Of a DNA stretch of 64,000 bases, positions 17,028-25,461 are shown piece by piece (positions within the stretch are counted from its first letter, which is position 1; every line of letters begins with the position of its first letter). A program made the position numbers and the translations under genes. This stretch comes from Actinoalloteichus caeruleus DSM 43889 (GTDB lineage Bacteria > Actinomycetota > Actinomycetes > Mycobacteriales > Pseudonocardiaceae), in contig NZ_AUBJ02000001.1 of assembly GCF_000429185.2 (NCBI RefSeq), positions 4,898,001 through 4,962,000 of the forward strand. The letters are read 5' to 3'. The notes below the pieces were generated by a model, which did not search any database, was not told the DNA's origin, and saw only the letters and a program-made list of their open reading frames with translations.

Positions 17028-17501
17028 GTGGCGGTAGCGCGCGGATACCAGAGGCGAACTCGCTGCCGACGTGATCGGCGGGGGCGTGGCCTGCGAGGCA
17101 CGCTGTACCCGCCGTCGATGCCGGCGGCACGCAGTCGGGCGGAGCGGTTCGACGCCCTCGTGCTGGAGGCGCTGGAGCCCATCGAGCAGCGGTGGCGGGC
17201 GGAGCTGACCCAGCTCGACGTCGCCGTGGACGATGTGCCCGAGCTGCGCGCCGGCTACCGGCCGGACGGCGACCAGGGTGATGTCGTGGGCGACGGCGAG
17301 ATCCCCCTCGCGCGGCTCGTACCGGCGGGCGTCGACCGGCGCGGCGTTCCCACCAGGGCCAGGGTCGTGCTCTACCGCCGGCCCCTGGAGGCGAGGGCGC
17401 GGGACGGCGCGGACCTCTCCGACCTCGTGCACGACGTCCTGGTCGAGCAGGTGGCCAGCTACCTCGGTCTTGATCCGGATGTCGTGGAGGGTGAGGGCTG
17501 A
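17028..17501 (+). CDS. zincin-like metallopeptidase family protein, motif lost
   Basis: A 157-residue protein of the small zincin-like family found beside DUF3499 genes (Rv3259 position). The usual HExxHxxG helix is replaced: in DLVHDVLVEQVASYLGLDP the aligned residues appear as E-Q-V-A-S-Y-L-G, so all three zinc/catalytic residues are absent. The first 30 residues are very basic and may bind nucleic acid. It is likely a non-catalytic member, though a shifted active site cannot be excluded. Phosphomannomutase follows 105 bases downstream. Confidence 0.75.
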   Translation: MAVARGYQRRTRCRRDRRGRGLRGTLYPPSMPAARSRAERFDALVLEALEPIEQRWRAELTQLDVAVDDVPELRAGYRPDGDQGDVVGDGEIPLARLVPAGVDRRGVPTRARVVLYRRPLEARARDGADLSDLVHDVLVEQVASYLGLDPDVVEGEG

Positions 17502-17548
17502 CCGGAGGCTTTGCCCACCGACCCGTTCTGGTGACCGCTCCGCGCCGG

Positions 17549-17554
17549 TACCCT
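17549..17554 (+). promoter_or_regulatory. -10 box upstream of phosphomannomutase gene
   Basis: TACCCT lies 52 bases before the GTG; TTCTGG at 17526-17531 is a weak -35 at 17-base spacing. Confidence 0.4.
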
Positions 17555-17606
17555 TCGGAGGCCAGGGTCGGCGAGATCGGGGACGGCCCGCAGTGAGGGA
17601 GGCGGC

Positions 17607-18956
17607 GTGCGCGACCTGTCCGACATCGTGAAGGCCTACGACATCCGCGGTCTGGTCGGTGAACAACTCGACGAGGACGTGGTGCGGGACATCGGCGCCG
17701 CGTTCGCGCGACTGGTGGGCGGCCCGGAGATCGTCGTCGGCCACGACATGCGGGAGTCGTCACCCGGGCTCGCCGCGGCGTTCGCCGAGGGGGTCACCGG
17801 CCAGGGGATCGATGTCGTGAGCATCGGTCTGGCCAGCACCGACATGCTGTACTTCGCCTCCGGCACGCTCGACCTGCCCGGCGCGATGTTCACCGCGAGC
17901 CACAACCCCGCCGCCTACAACGGCATCAAGTTGTGCCGGGCCGGCGCGGCGCCCGTGGGCCAGGACAGCGGCCTCGCCGAGATCCGCGAGATGGTCGCCA
18001 CCGGCGTCCCGGGTTTCGTGGGGAGGCAGGGAACGGTCCGGCAGCGCGACCTCCTCGCGGACTACGCCCGCTACCTGCGCGAACTGGTGGACCTGTCCGG
18101 TTCCCGGCCGCTGCGCGTCGTGGTCGACGCCGGGAACGGGATGGGCGGCCACACCGTCCCCAGCGTCTTCGAGGGGCTGCCGATCGAGATCGTCCCGCTG
18201 TACTTCGAGCTCGACGGCGAGTTCCCGAACCACGAGGCCAACCCGCTCGACCCGAAGAACCTGGTCGACCTACAGGCGCGGGTCCGCGCCGAGGGGGCCG
18301 ACGCGGGACTCGCGTTCGACGGGGACGCCGACCGCTGCTTCGTGGTGGACGAGCGGGGAGAGGCGGTGTCCCCGAGCGCGATCACCGCGCTGGTGGCCGT
18401 GCGGGAACTGGCCAAGGAACCGGGCGCGACGGTGATCCACAACCTGATCACTTCCCGGGGAGTTCCCGAGATCGTCACCGAACACGGCGGGAAGCCCGTC
18501 CGCACCCGGGTCGGCCACTCCTTCATCAAGCAGACGATGGCCCAGACGGGGGCGATCTTCGGCGGGGAGCACTCGGCCCACTACTACTTCCGCGACTTCT
18601 GGCGGGCGGACACCGGCATGCTCGCCGCGCTGCACGTGCTGGCGGCCCTGGGCGAACAGGACCGGCCGCTGTCCGAGCTCACCGCCGCCTACCAGCGCTA
18701 CCAGGCGTCGGGGGAGATCAACTCGACGGTGGACGAGCCGACCGAGCGGCTCGCGGCGGTGCGGTCCGCCTACGCGGACCGCCCCGAGGTGGTCCTCGAC
18801 GAGTTGGACGGCCTGACCGTCTCGCTGCCCGGGGGAGCGTGGTTCAATCTGCGCCCGTCGAACACCGAGCCGCTGTTGAGGTTGAACATCGAGGGACCGG
18901 ACGAGGCGACGGTCGCGGGACTGCGCGACGACGTGCTCGCGATCGTCCGAGGCTGA
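17607..18956 (+). CDS. pmmA: phosphomannomutase/phosphoglucomutase
   Basis: Interconverts mannose 6-phosphate and mannose 1-phosphate (and often the glucose phosphates). The 449 residues hold the four alpha-phosphohexomutase signatures: the phosphoserine loop TASHNP with Ser98, metal-binding DGDADR near 239-244, the sugar-binding GGEHSAHYYF loop near 315, and the phosphate-binding RPSNTEPLLR near 417. The start is GTG at 17607 with GGGAGGCGG upstream. It is the second step of GDP-mannose supply between ManA (20463) and the guanylyltransferase (9664). It is cytosolic; in M. tuberculosis the counterpart is Rv3257c. Confidence 0.95.
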   Translation: MRDLSDIVKAYDIRGLVGEQLDEDVVRDIGAAFARLVGGPEIVVGHDMRESSPGLAAAFAEGVTGQGIDVVSIGLASTDMLYFASGTLDLPGAMFTASHNPAAYNGIKLCRAGAAPVGQDSGLAEIREMVATGVPGFVGRQGTVRQRDLLADYARYLRELVDLSGSRPLRVVVDAGNGMGGHTVPSVFEGLPIEIVPLYFELDGEFPNHEANPLDPKNLVDLQARVRAEGADAGLAFDGDADRCFVVDERGEAVSPSAITALVAVRELAKEPGATVIHNLITSRGVPEIVTEHGGKPVRTRVGHSFIKQTMAQTGAIFGGEHSAHYYFRDFWRADTGMLAALHVLAALGEQDRPLSELTAAYQRYQASGEINSTVDEPTERLAAVRSAYADRPEVVLDELDGLTVSLPGGAWFNLRPSNTEPLLRLNIEGPDEATVAGLRDDVLAIVRG

Positions 18957-19018
18957 CGTCGACGACGAGTCAGAGGGCGGCGTGCCGGCCTTGCGACTCC
19001 CGGTGAAGAGGAGGAACC

Positions 19019-19267
19019 GTGGCCGTTGATCTGAACCCCCGTCTGCTGGACGTGCTCGCGTGCCCGTGTGACGAGCACGGCCCCCTGCGGACCGGTACGC
19101 CGTCCGACCCCGACGCCGACTACCTGACCTGCACCCTGTGCGCCCGACGGTTCCCGGTCCGCGACGGCATCCCGGTGCTGCTGCTGGACGAGGCCGAGGG
19201 CGGCCCGGACGCGGCGCGGGGGACCGGAACCGGCGCACCGACCGGTGGGGACTCGGCGAGCAGGTGA
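19019..19267 (+). CDS. Trm112 family protein
   Basis: An 82-residue small zinc-ribbon protein. Motifs are LDVLACPCDEHGPL and YLTCTLCARRFPVRDGIPVLL, giving two Cys pairs as in Trm112/UPF0434. The last 20 residues are Gly/Ala-rich and divergent. Trm112 proteins act as partners or activators of methyltransferases; the partner here is unknown. The GTG has a strong ribosome site (GAAGAGGAGGAA). The stop overlaps the next start by 4 bases. Confidence 0.88.
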   Translation: MAVDLNPRLLDVLACPCDEHGPLRTGTPSDPDADYLTCTLCARRFPVRDGIPVLLLDEAEGGPDAARGTGTGAPTGGDSASR

Positions 19268-20397
19268 TCCCGGTGCTCGACGACACCCTGCTCGACGATC
19301 CGGCGTGGCTCCAGCAGGCCGACACCGCCGGTCTGCTCCGGGCGGCCGCGACCCCGGGAGCCCAGGTGCGGGCCACCGCCGGCGCCGCGGTCGAGGCGGG
19401 CCTGTCCCGCCTCGTCAGTGAACGGCCCAGGGCGCTGGTCCTGCTCTCCAGGAGCACCGCCGGCGCCGACGCGGCACCGCTGGTGACCGCGCTGCTGGGG
19501 CCGGAGTGCCCGGTCCCCGTGGTGACCTCGCCCGACGTCCCGCGCTGGGTCGGCCCACTCGACGTCGTCGTCGTCCACGTCGACGACATGGTCGACGAAC
19601 CCGCCCTGGCGGAGGGCGTGTACCGAGCGGGCCGGCGCGGGGCGCGGGTGGTCGTCGCCGGGCCCGGCGACGGGCCGGTGGCCGCCGCGGCGGCCGGCGG
19701 GCAGGCGATCCTGCTCCCCACCCGGGTCCCGGTCCCACCGGGGTTGGGGCTCGCGGCCGCCGTCGCGCTCACCCTCGCGGTGACCGACGCGCTCGGGCTC
19801 CTCCGCGTCGACCTCGACGGTCTGGCCGACCGGTTGGACCACGCGTCGGAGCGCGACCACCTCTCCCACGAGTCCTTCGTCAACCCGGCCAAGTCGCTGG
19901 CGCTGCGGCTCGGGGAACGCCTGCCGCTGCTCTGGGGCGTCGACCCGGTCGCGGTCGCCGTGGCCGGCCACGGCGCGGGCGCGCTGGCCGGGTTCGCGGG
20001 TGTCGCCGCCGACGCCACCGGCTACCAGCAGGCCGAACGCCGTCCCGCGCTGTTCAGGACCGCCGTCTCCCAGGGCTCCGACGGGGACATCTTCGCCGAC
20101 CCGGACGACCTGTCCGGGCAGCAGCGGGTGCGGGTACTGCTGGTCAGCGTGCCCGCCGGACCGGCCGCGTCCCCGGTCCCGCCCCGCCCCGACCAGCGCG
20201 AGGCGGACCTCGTGCTGCGGAGGGCGACGGACCGCCTTCCCGCCGCGGACCTCCTCGTTCCCGGTGAGGAGTCGCAGGGCGACCCGGTGACCGGCGCGTT
20301 GTCCCTCGCGTGCCGACTGGACACCGCCGCCGTCTACCTCGGTCTGACCACCGGGGCGATGGGCGGCTCGGCCGAGCTGCGGCCGTCCGGCGTGTGA
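19264..20397 (+). CDS. TobH/SIS-domain protein (Rv3256c family)
   Basis: A 377-residue protein related to bifunctional phosphoglucose/phosphomannose isomerase SIS proteins. The two half-domains are recognisable from strands such as PLDVVVVHVDDM and ARVVVAGPGDGPV, and from the C-terminal LVPGEESQGDPVTGALSLACRLDTAAVYLGL segment. It lies between phosphomannomutase/Trm112 and ManA, as in mycobacteria, so a sugar-phosphate role is likely. Typical catalytic residues could not be confirmed. The GTG overlaps the Trm112 stop by 4 bases. Confidence 0.82.
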   Translation: MIPVLDDTLLDDPAWLQQADTAGLLRAAATPGAQVRATAGAAVEAGLSRLVSERPRALVLLSRSTAGADAAPLVTALLGPECPVPVVTSPDVPRWVGPLDVVVVHVDDMVDEPALAEGVYRAGRRGARVVVAGPGDGPVAAAAAGGQAILLPTRVPVPPGLGLAAAVALTLAVTDALGLLRVDLDGLADRLDHASERDHLSHESFVNPAKSLALRLGERLPLLWGVDPVAVAVAGHGAGALAGFAGVAADATGYQQAERRPALFRTAVSQGSDGDIFADPDDLSGQQRVRVLLVSVPAGPAASPVPPRPDQREADLVLRRATDRLPAADLLVPGEESQGDPVTGALSLACRLDTAAVYLGLTTGAMGGSAELRPSGV

Positions 20398-20462
20398 CCG
20401 TCCGGGCGGCGGCCAGCGCCGGCCCGGCTTGAGACCAGCGGACAAGCGAACGAGAGACGACA

Positions 20463-21689
20463 GTGGACCTGCTGCGCAATCCGGTGCGCCCCTATGCCTG
20501 GGGTTCCCGCACCGCGATCTCGGAACTGCTCGGTCGACCGATCCCGGCGCCCCACCCCGAGGCAGAACTGTGGCTCGGCGCCCATCCCTCCGACTCCTCG
20601 GTCCTGGTGCGGCCGGACGGTACCGAAGCCGCCCTCACCGAGCTCCTCCACGCCGATCCGATCGGGCAGCTCGGCAGCAAGTGCGCCGACCGGTGGGGGC
20701 CTCGGCTCCCCTTCCTGATGAAGGTGCTCGCCGCCGAGGAACCGCTCAGCCTCCAGGCCCACCCGTCCTCCGAGCAGGCGGAGGAGGGGTTCGAGCGGGA
20801 GGAGGCCGCGGGCGTTCCCCTGCTGGCACCGACCCGGAACTACCGCGACAGCAGTCACAAACCCGAGTTGATCTGCGCGCTCACCGAGTTCCACGCCCTG
20901 GCCGGTTTCCGGGACGCCCAGGTGACCCTGCGGTTCCTCGACGCGCTCGACGTGCCGACGCTGCGGCCCTACACGGGCCTGCTGGCCGCCGAGCCCGGGC
21001 CGGGTGGGCTGCGGGCGCTGTTCACCACCCTCATCACGCTGCCGCAGCGCGCCCTGGACGTGCTGCTCCCGCCGGTGCTGGAGGGCTGCGTCCGGCACCT
21101 GCGGGAACGCGGCGCGTTCGGTCAGGAGTGCCGGACGGTGCTGGAGCTGGGGGAGGCCTACCCGGGGGACGCGGGGGTCCTGGCCGCCCTGTTGCTCAAC
21201 CGCGTCGTCCTCCAGCCAGGGGAGGCGATCTACCTCCCGGCGGGGAACCTGCACAGCTACCTGCTGGGCACCGGGGTGGAGATCATGGCGAACTCCGACA
21301 ACGTCCTGCGCGGGGGACTCACCCCGAAGCACGTGGACGTGCCGGAACTCATGCGGGTGCTGGACTTCGCCCACGGCCCGATGCCGGTGCTGACCGGTGA
21401 CCAGGAGGGCCAGCACCTGACCGTCTACCGGACCCCGGCCGAGGAGTTCCAGCTGTCGCGCATCGACTGGGACGCCGACGAGGTGGCGCCGGTCGCCCTG
21501 ACCGGCGCCACCCCCCAACTGCTCCTCTGCACGGACGGTCAGGTCACCCTCACCAGCCCCGAGCACGGTGAACTGGAGGTGTGCCGGGGGCAGTCGGTGT
21601 GGCTCCCGGCGGAGGACCCACCGGTGCGGGTGCGCCCGGCGACCGGGGCCCGCACCCAGCTCTTCCACGCCACCGCGCCGCTCGGCTGA
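20463..21689 (+). CDS. manA: mannose-6-phosphate isomerase, class I
   Basis: Converts fructose 6-phosphate to mannose 6-phosphate, the entry to GDP-mannose. The 408-residue cupin protein has YAWGSRTAI at the start, zinc-site QAHPSSEQAEEGF near residue 96-108, and HKPELICAL near 140. The active-site strand YLPAGNLHSYLLGTGVEIMANSDN lies near residues 258-282. The GTG start is at 20463. A hairpin follows directly after the stop. It is the final gene of the same-strand run that starts at 17028. Confidence 0.95.
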   Translation: MDLLRNPVRPYAWGSRTAISELLGRPIPAPHPEAELWLGAHPSDSSVLVRPDGTEAALTELLHADPIGQLGSKCADRWGPRLPFLMKVLAAEEPLSLQAHPSSEQAEEGFEREEAAGVPLLAPTRNYRDSSHKPELICALTEFHALAGFRDAQVTLRFLDALDVPTLRPYTGLLAAEPGPGGLRALFTTLITLPQRALDVLLPPVLEGCVRHLRERGAFGQECRTVLELGEAYPGDAGVLAALLLNRVVLQPGEAIYLPAGNLHSYLLGTGVEIMANSDNVLRGGLTPKHVDVPELMRVLDFAHGPMPVLTGDQEGQHLTVYRTPAEEFQLSRIDWDADEVAPVALTGATPQLLLCTDGQVTLTSPEHGELEVCRGQSVWLPAEDPPVRVRPATGARTQLFHATAPLG

Positions 21690-21691
21690 CC

Positions 21692-21711
21692 ACCGCCGAG
21701 GGGCCGGCGGT
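21692..21711 (+). terminator. hairpin after manA
   Basis: ACCGCCG and CGGCGGT pair around AGGGGC, three bases after the manA stop. Confidence 0.5.
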
Positions 21712-21874
21712 CGTCGCGCCGGCCCGGCGGGCACGCCCCCCGTTGGTCGCGGTTCGTCCGGTTCGTGGCGACCACGCCATCGCGCGGGCCCGGCCCGTCC
21801 ACCCCGACCCGGGTGGGTGATCAGAGCGCGGTGGGACTCGTGCCACCCAGCCGGCTCCCCACGCTCTCGCTACC

Positions 21875-22891
21875 GTGACCAGCGCGGCGGCGGGTGAGGC
21901 GCCCGGGCACGGGTCTGCCGCTGCGGCGCTTCCACCCGCGGTCAGCGCGCTGACCCGGGGTCGGACCACGGGAGGGCGGGGCGTGGCAGGGGAGGAGAGC
22001 ACCAGGGCGGTACTGGCCGCGCTGGCCGCGAATCTGGGTCTCGCGGTCGCGAAGTTCGTCGGTTTCCTCGTCACCGGGTCGTCGGCCATGCTCGCCGAGA
22101 GCGTGCACTCGGTTGCCGACACCTCGAACCAGGGGCTGCTGTTGGTCGGGAAGCGGACCTCCCGGCGGAGGGCGACACCGGAACACCCCTTCGGGTACGG
22201 ACGGGACCGCTACTTCTACGCCTTCGTGGTGGCCCTGCTGCTCTTCTCCCTCGGGTCCGTGTTCGCCCTCTACGAGGGCGTGCGCAAGGTGTTCGGCGCG
22301 GAGACCCTCACCTCTCCCCTGGTCGCCGTGGTGATCCTGCTCGTGGGCATCGGGCTGGAGTCCCTCAGCCTGCGGACGGCGGTGCGCAACTCCCGGGCCG
22401 CGCGGGGGACCCGGAGCTGGTGGCGGTTCATCCGGCAGGCCAAGGAGCCCGAACTCCCCATCGTGCTGTTGGAGGACAGCGGTGCGCTGGTCGGGCTGGT
22501 ACTCGCCCTCGCCGGTATCGGCCTCACCGTGCTGACCGGCGACCCGGTGTGGGACGGCGTGGCCACCCTCGGCATCGGCGCGTTGCTCGGGTTCATCGCG
22601 GTCACCCTGATCATCGAGACCAAGAGCCTGCTGGTGGGTGAGGGGGCGAGCGCCGAGGAGGTGCGGCGCATCCGGGAGGCGCTGGTCGGGAGCCGGGTAT
22701 CCCGCGTCATCCACCTGCGGACCGAGTACCTCGGGCCGGAGGAGCTGCTGGTCGCCGCCAAGATCGCCGTGACGGCGTCGCTCTCCACCCGCGAGGTGGC
22801 CGCCGCCATCGACGAGGCGGAGGGCAGGCTCCGCGCCGCCGTTCCCGTCGCCCGCCTCGTCTACCTCGAACCCGATCTCGACCGGGGGTGA
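21875..22891 (+). CDS. cation diffusion facilitator transporter
   Basis: A 338-residue inner-membrane metal-efflux protein (Zn, Fe, Mn or Co exchanged for protons). Helix II carries AESVHSVADTSNQ, the family H/DxxxD site, and TPEHPFGYGRDRYFYAF is the signature between helices II and III. A second site lies near EDSGALVGLVLAL (about residue 205). Six hydrophobic segments precede a short cytosolic C-terminal domain (about 265-338). The GTG at 21875 is used, but a GTG at 21983 (VAGEEST) would remove an unusual Ala-rich leader. The metal is not predictable. Confidence 0.88.
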   Translation: MTSAAAGEAPGHGSAAAALPPAVSALTRGRTTGGRGVAGEESTRAVLAALAANLGLAVAKFVGFLVTGSSAMLAESVHSVADTSNQGLLLVGKRTSRRRATPEHPFGYGRDRYFYAFVVALLLFSLGSVFALYEGVRKVFGAETLTSPLVAVVILLVGIGLESLSLRTAVRNSRAARGTRSWWRFIRQAKEPELPIVLLEDSGALVGLVLALAGIGLTVLTGDPVWDGVATLGIGALLGFIAVTLIIETKSLLVGEGASAEEVRRIREALVGSRVSRVIHLRTEYLGPEELLVAAKIAVTASLSTREVAAAIDEAEGRLRAAVPVARLVYLEPDLDRG

Positions 22892-23073
22892 ACGGTCGAC
22901 GGGCGGGTGGGAGGCGCTGCGGCGCGGGCGGTGTCCCACCCGGTGAGCCGACCACGACCGTGGCCCCGCGGGCCTGGCTCGCCCGCCGCCCGGACGGCGA
23001 ACCGGTGCGAAACGACCGAATCGTCCGGTGGGCGGGTGCGACCGGTGCTCACCCCCGTGTGGCCAACGTCAAA

Positions 23074-23106
23074 TGGTCTGGACTTCAGCGCCGCGAGGAC
23101 TATCGT
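23074..23106 (+). promoter_or_regulatory. promoter of the amino-acid permease gene
   Basis: TGGACT (23079-23084), a 16-base spacer and TATCGT (23101-23106) form a promoter. TGGTCTGGAC at 23074-23083 overlaps the -35 and matches one half of a DasR-type dre site. Confidence 0.4.
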
Positions 23107-23172
23107 TTCGGTGACTTTCCAACGGTGGGGCCTCGGGGGGAACCCCGGGGAAGGCAGTGAGGGGCGAACGAC

Positions 23173-24852
23173 ATGGCCCGGCATGGGCTGATGCGAACCA
23201 AGAGCGTGGAGCAGTCCATCGCCGAGACGGACGAGCCCGGTACGCGACTCCGCAGGGACCTCACGGCCTGGGACCTGACGGTCTTCGGTGTCGCGGTCGT
23301 CATCGGAGCGGGGATCTTCACGTTGGCGGCCAGAACCGCCGGGAACGTGGCCGGCCCCTCCGTCTCGTTGTCGTTCGTCCTCGCCGCGATCGCGTGTGGC
23401 CTGGCCGCGTTGTGCTACGCCGAGTTCGCCTCGACCCTGCCGGTCGCCGGTTCGGCCTACACCTTCTCCTACGCGACCTTCGGCGAGTTCCTCGCCTGGA
23501 TCATCGGCTGGGACCTGATCCTCGAGTTCGCCCTGGCCTCGGCGGTGGTCAGCAAGGGCTGGTCGGACTACCTGCGTGAGGGACTGGCCCTGCTGGGTCT
23601 GGACGTGCCCACCACCGTCACCCTGGGGTCGCTCGAGTTCGACTGGGGCGCCGTCCTGCTCATCGCCGTGCTGACGCTCCTGCTGGCCCTGGGCACCAAG
23701 CTCTCCTCCCGGGTCAGCCAGGTCATCACCGCCATCAAGGTCGCCGTCGTGCTGCTCGTGATCATCGTGGGCTTCGCCTACGTGCGGGCCGAGAACTACT
23801 CGCCGTTCATCCCCCCGGCCCAGGGCAGCGCCGAGGGTGGCGGTTCCGGGCTCGACCAGTCCTTGTTGTCGTTGGTGTTCGGCGTGGAGACCAGCACGTA
23901 CGGGGTGTTCGGCCTGCTCGCGGCGGCGTCCCTGGTGTTCTTCGCCTTCATCGGATTCGACGTGGTGGCCACGACGGCCGAGGAGACCAGGAACCCGCAG
24001 CGCGACCTGCCCCGAGGCATCCTCGGTTCCCTGCTCATCGTGACCGTCCTCTACGTGCTGGTGGCCCTCGTGCTGACCGGGATGCAGAGCTACCAGGAAC
24101 TCGCCACCCAACCCGGCGGGCAGGACGCCACCCTGGCGACCGCGTTCGCCGCGAACGGGGTCGACTGGGCCGCCGGAGTGATCTCCGTGGGGGCTCTCGC
24201 CGGTCTGACCACCGTGGTGATGGTGCTCATGATGGGCCAGATCCGGGTCCTCTTCGCGATGTCACGGGACGGGCTGGTGCCCCGGAGGCTGGCACCGACG
24301 GGCAGGCGCGGCACGCCGGTGCGGGCCACCCTCCTGGTCGGTGGGGTGGTGGCCGTGGTCGCCGGTTTTCTCCCGGCGCACGCGCTGGAGGAGATGGTGA
24401 ACGTCGGCACCCTGTTCGCCTTCGTCCTGGTCTCCGCGGGGGTCATCGTCCTGCGCCGCACCCGGCCGGACCTCAAGAGGGGATTCCGGGTCCCGCTGGT
24501 CCCGTTGATCCCGATCCTCGCGATCCTCGCCTGCGTCTGGTTGATGTTCAACCTGACCGCGCTGACGTGGGTGCGGTTCTCGATCTGGATGGCGCTGGGC
24601 GCGGTGATCTACTTCGTCTACGGCTACCGGAACTCCACCCTGGCCAGGCGGGAGCGGATGGCGACGGCCCCGGCGGGCGCGGCCGCTGGCCCGGTGCCCT
24701 CCGAGGCGGGTGACGCTGCCGGGGGACGCGGCGGGGCGGGACCCCGGGGCCCGGCGACGGCCCAGGACGACGGTGCGGACGGTGCGTCCGGCGGCGGGTC
24801 CACCTCCGACGGCACCGGGGACGGCTCCTCCTCCGGCGCTGCGGGTGACTGA
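23173..24852 (+). CDS. APC family amino-acid permease
   Basis: A 559-residue transporter with 12 hydrophobic segments. The APC signature VVIGAGIFTLAARTAGNVAGP is in helix I, and FIGFDVVATTAEETRNPQRDLP forms the conserved stretch near residue 260. It most resembles cationic amino-acid transporter types (Rv3253c position). The last 70 residues are a Gly/Asp/Ser-rich cytosolic tail not found in minimal members. The ATG at 23173 follows weak ribosome-site sequence. Substrate is not certain from sequence. Confidence 0.9.
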   Translation: MARHGLMRTKSVEQSIAETDEPGTRLRRDLTAWDLTVFGVAVVIGAGIFTLAARTAGNVAGPSVSLSFVLAAIACGLAALCYAEFASTLPVAGSAYTFSYATFGEFLAWIIGWDLILEFALASAVVSKGWSDYLREGLALLGLDVPTTVTLGSLEFDWGAVLLIAVLTLLLALGTKLSSRVSQVITAIKVAVVLLVIIVGFAYVRAENYSPFIPPAQGSAEGGGSGLDQSLLSLVFGVETSTYGVFGLLAAASLVFFAFIGFDVVATTAEETRNPQRDLPRGILGSLLIVTVLYVLVALVLTGMQSYQELATQPGGQDATLATAFAANGVDWAAGVISVGALAGLTTVVMVLMMGQIRVLFAMSRDGLVPRRLAPTGRRGTPVRATLLVGGVVAVVAGFLPAHALEEMVNVGTLFAFVLVSAGVIVLRRTRPDLKRGFRVPLVPLIPILAILACVWLMFNLTALTWVRFSIWMALGAVIYFVYGYRNSTLARRERMATAPAGAAAGPVPSEAGDAAGGRGGAGPRGPATAQDDGADGASGGGSTSDGTGDGSSSGAAGD

Positions 24853-25461
24853 CCTGACCCGGTCGGTGGCGGGGCCGTGGGGCGAGTCGGCCGGCGGGAT
24901 TCGACGCCGCCGGTGACCGGTCGGCGTCGACCGCCCACGGCTCGTGCGGAGAGGAGCGCCGTGCCTCGGGGGTCGGTCCACGCTCGCCACCGGCCCCCCG
25001 ACGCACCGCGGCCCGCTCCCAGCCGCCCCGGCTCGGTGCCCGTTCGCGGGCACGGGTCGGGTGGGGGTTCCTGACGGACAGCCCGGTCCACCACCCGCGC
25101 GTCGGCGGACCAGTCCGAGGCCGGGGGCGGCCCCACGAGAACCCGGGACGGACGCGGCCGGCGGCGCCGCCGTCGAGCCGGACCCGGGCGGTGCCTCGGG
25201 TTGACCCCTCCGGGCGCCAGGGGGACCGGGGAACCCGCCCGAGGGAGCCGGGGAGTGCGGCGTCACGTCATCCAGGGCACCACGCGGATCTCCCCGCGCG
25301 CCGGCGGCCAGCTCCTCGGCGTCCCGGCTCGTGACGGCGGTGAGCGCCGTCCTCTCCGCTCGGGGCGTGGTCCCAGGGCCCGGGCCCGAGGGCCACCCCA
25401 GGGCGCGCGAGCGCTCCTCGCGTGCGGCTCCGGGCCGGCGACGCCCGTCGACCCCGAACGC
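24853..25461. other. gene-free stretch between convergent genes
   Basis: No supported coding region was seen in these 609 bases. The only structure is a GC-rich near-palindrome at 25367-25396 that may act as a shared terminator. Confidence 0.5.
25367..25396. terminator. possible bidirectional terminator
   Basis: Outer arms GTGGTCC and GGGCCAC pair with one wobble around a GGGCCC-GGGCCC core. It lies between convergent genes and has no T-run. Confidence 0.3.
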
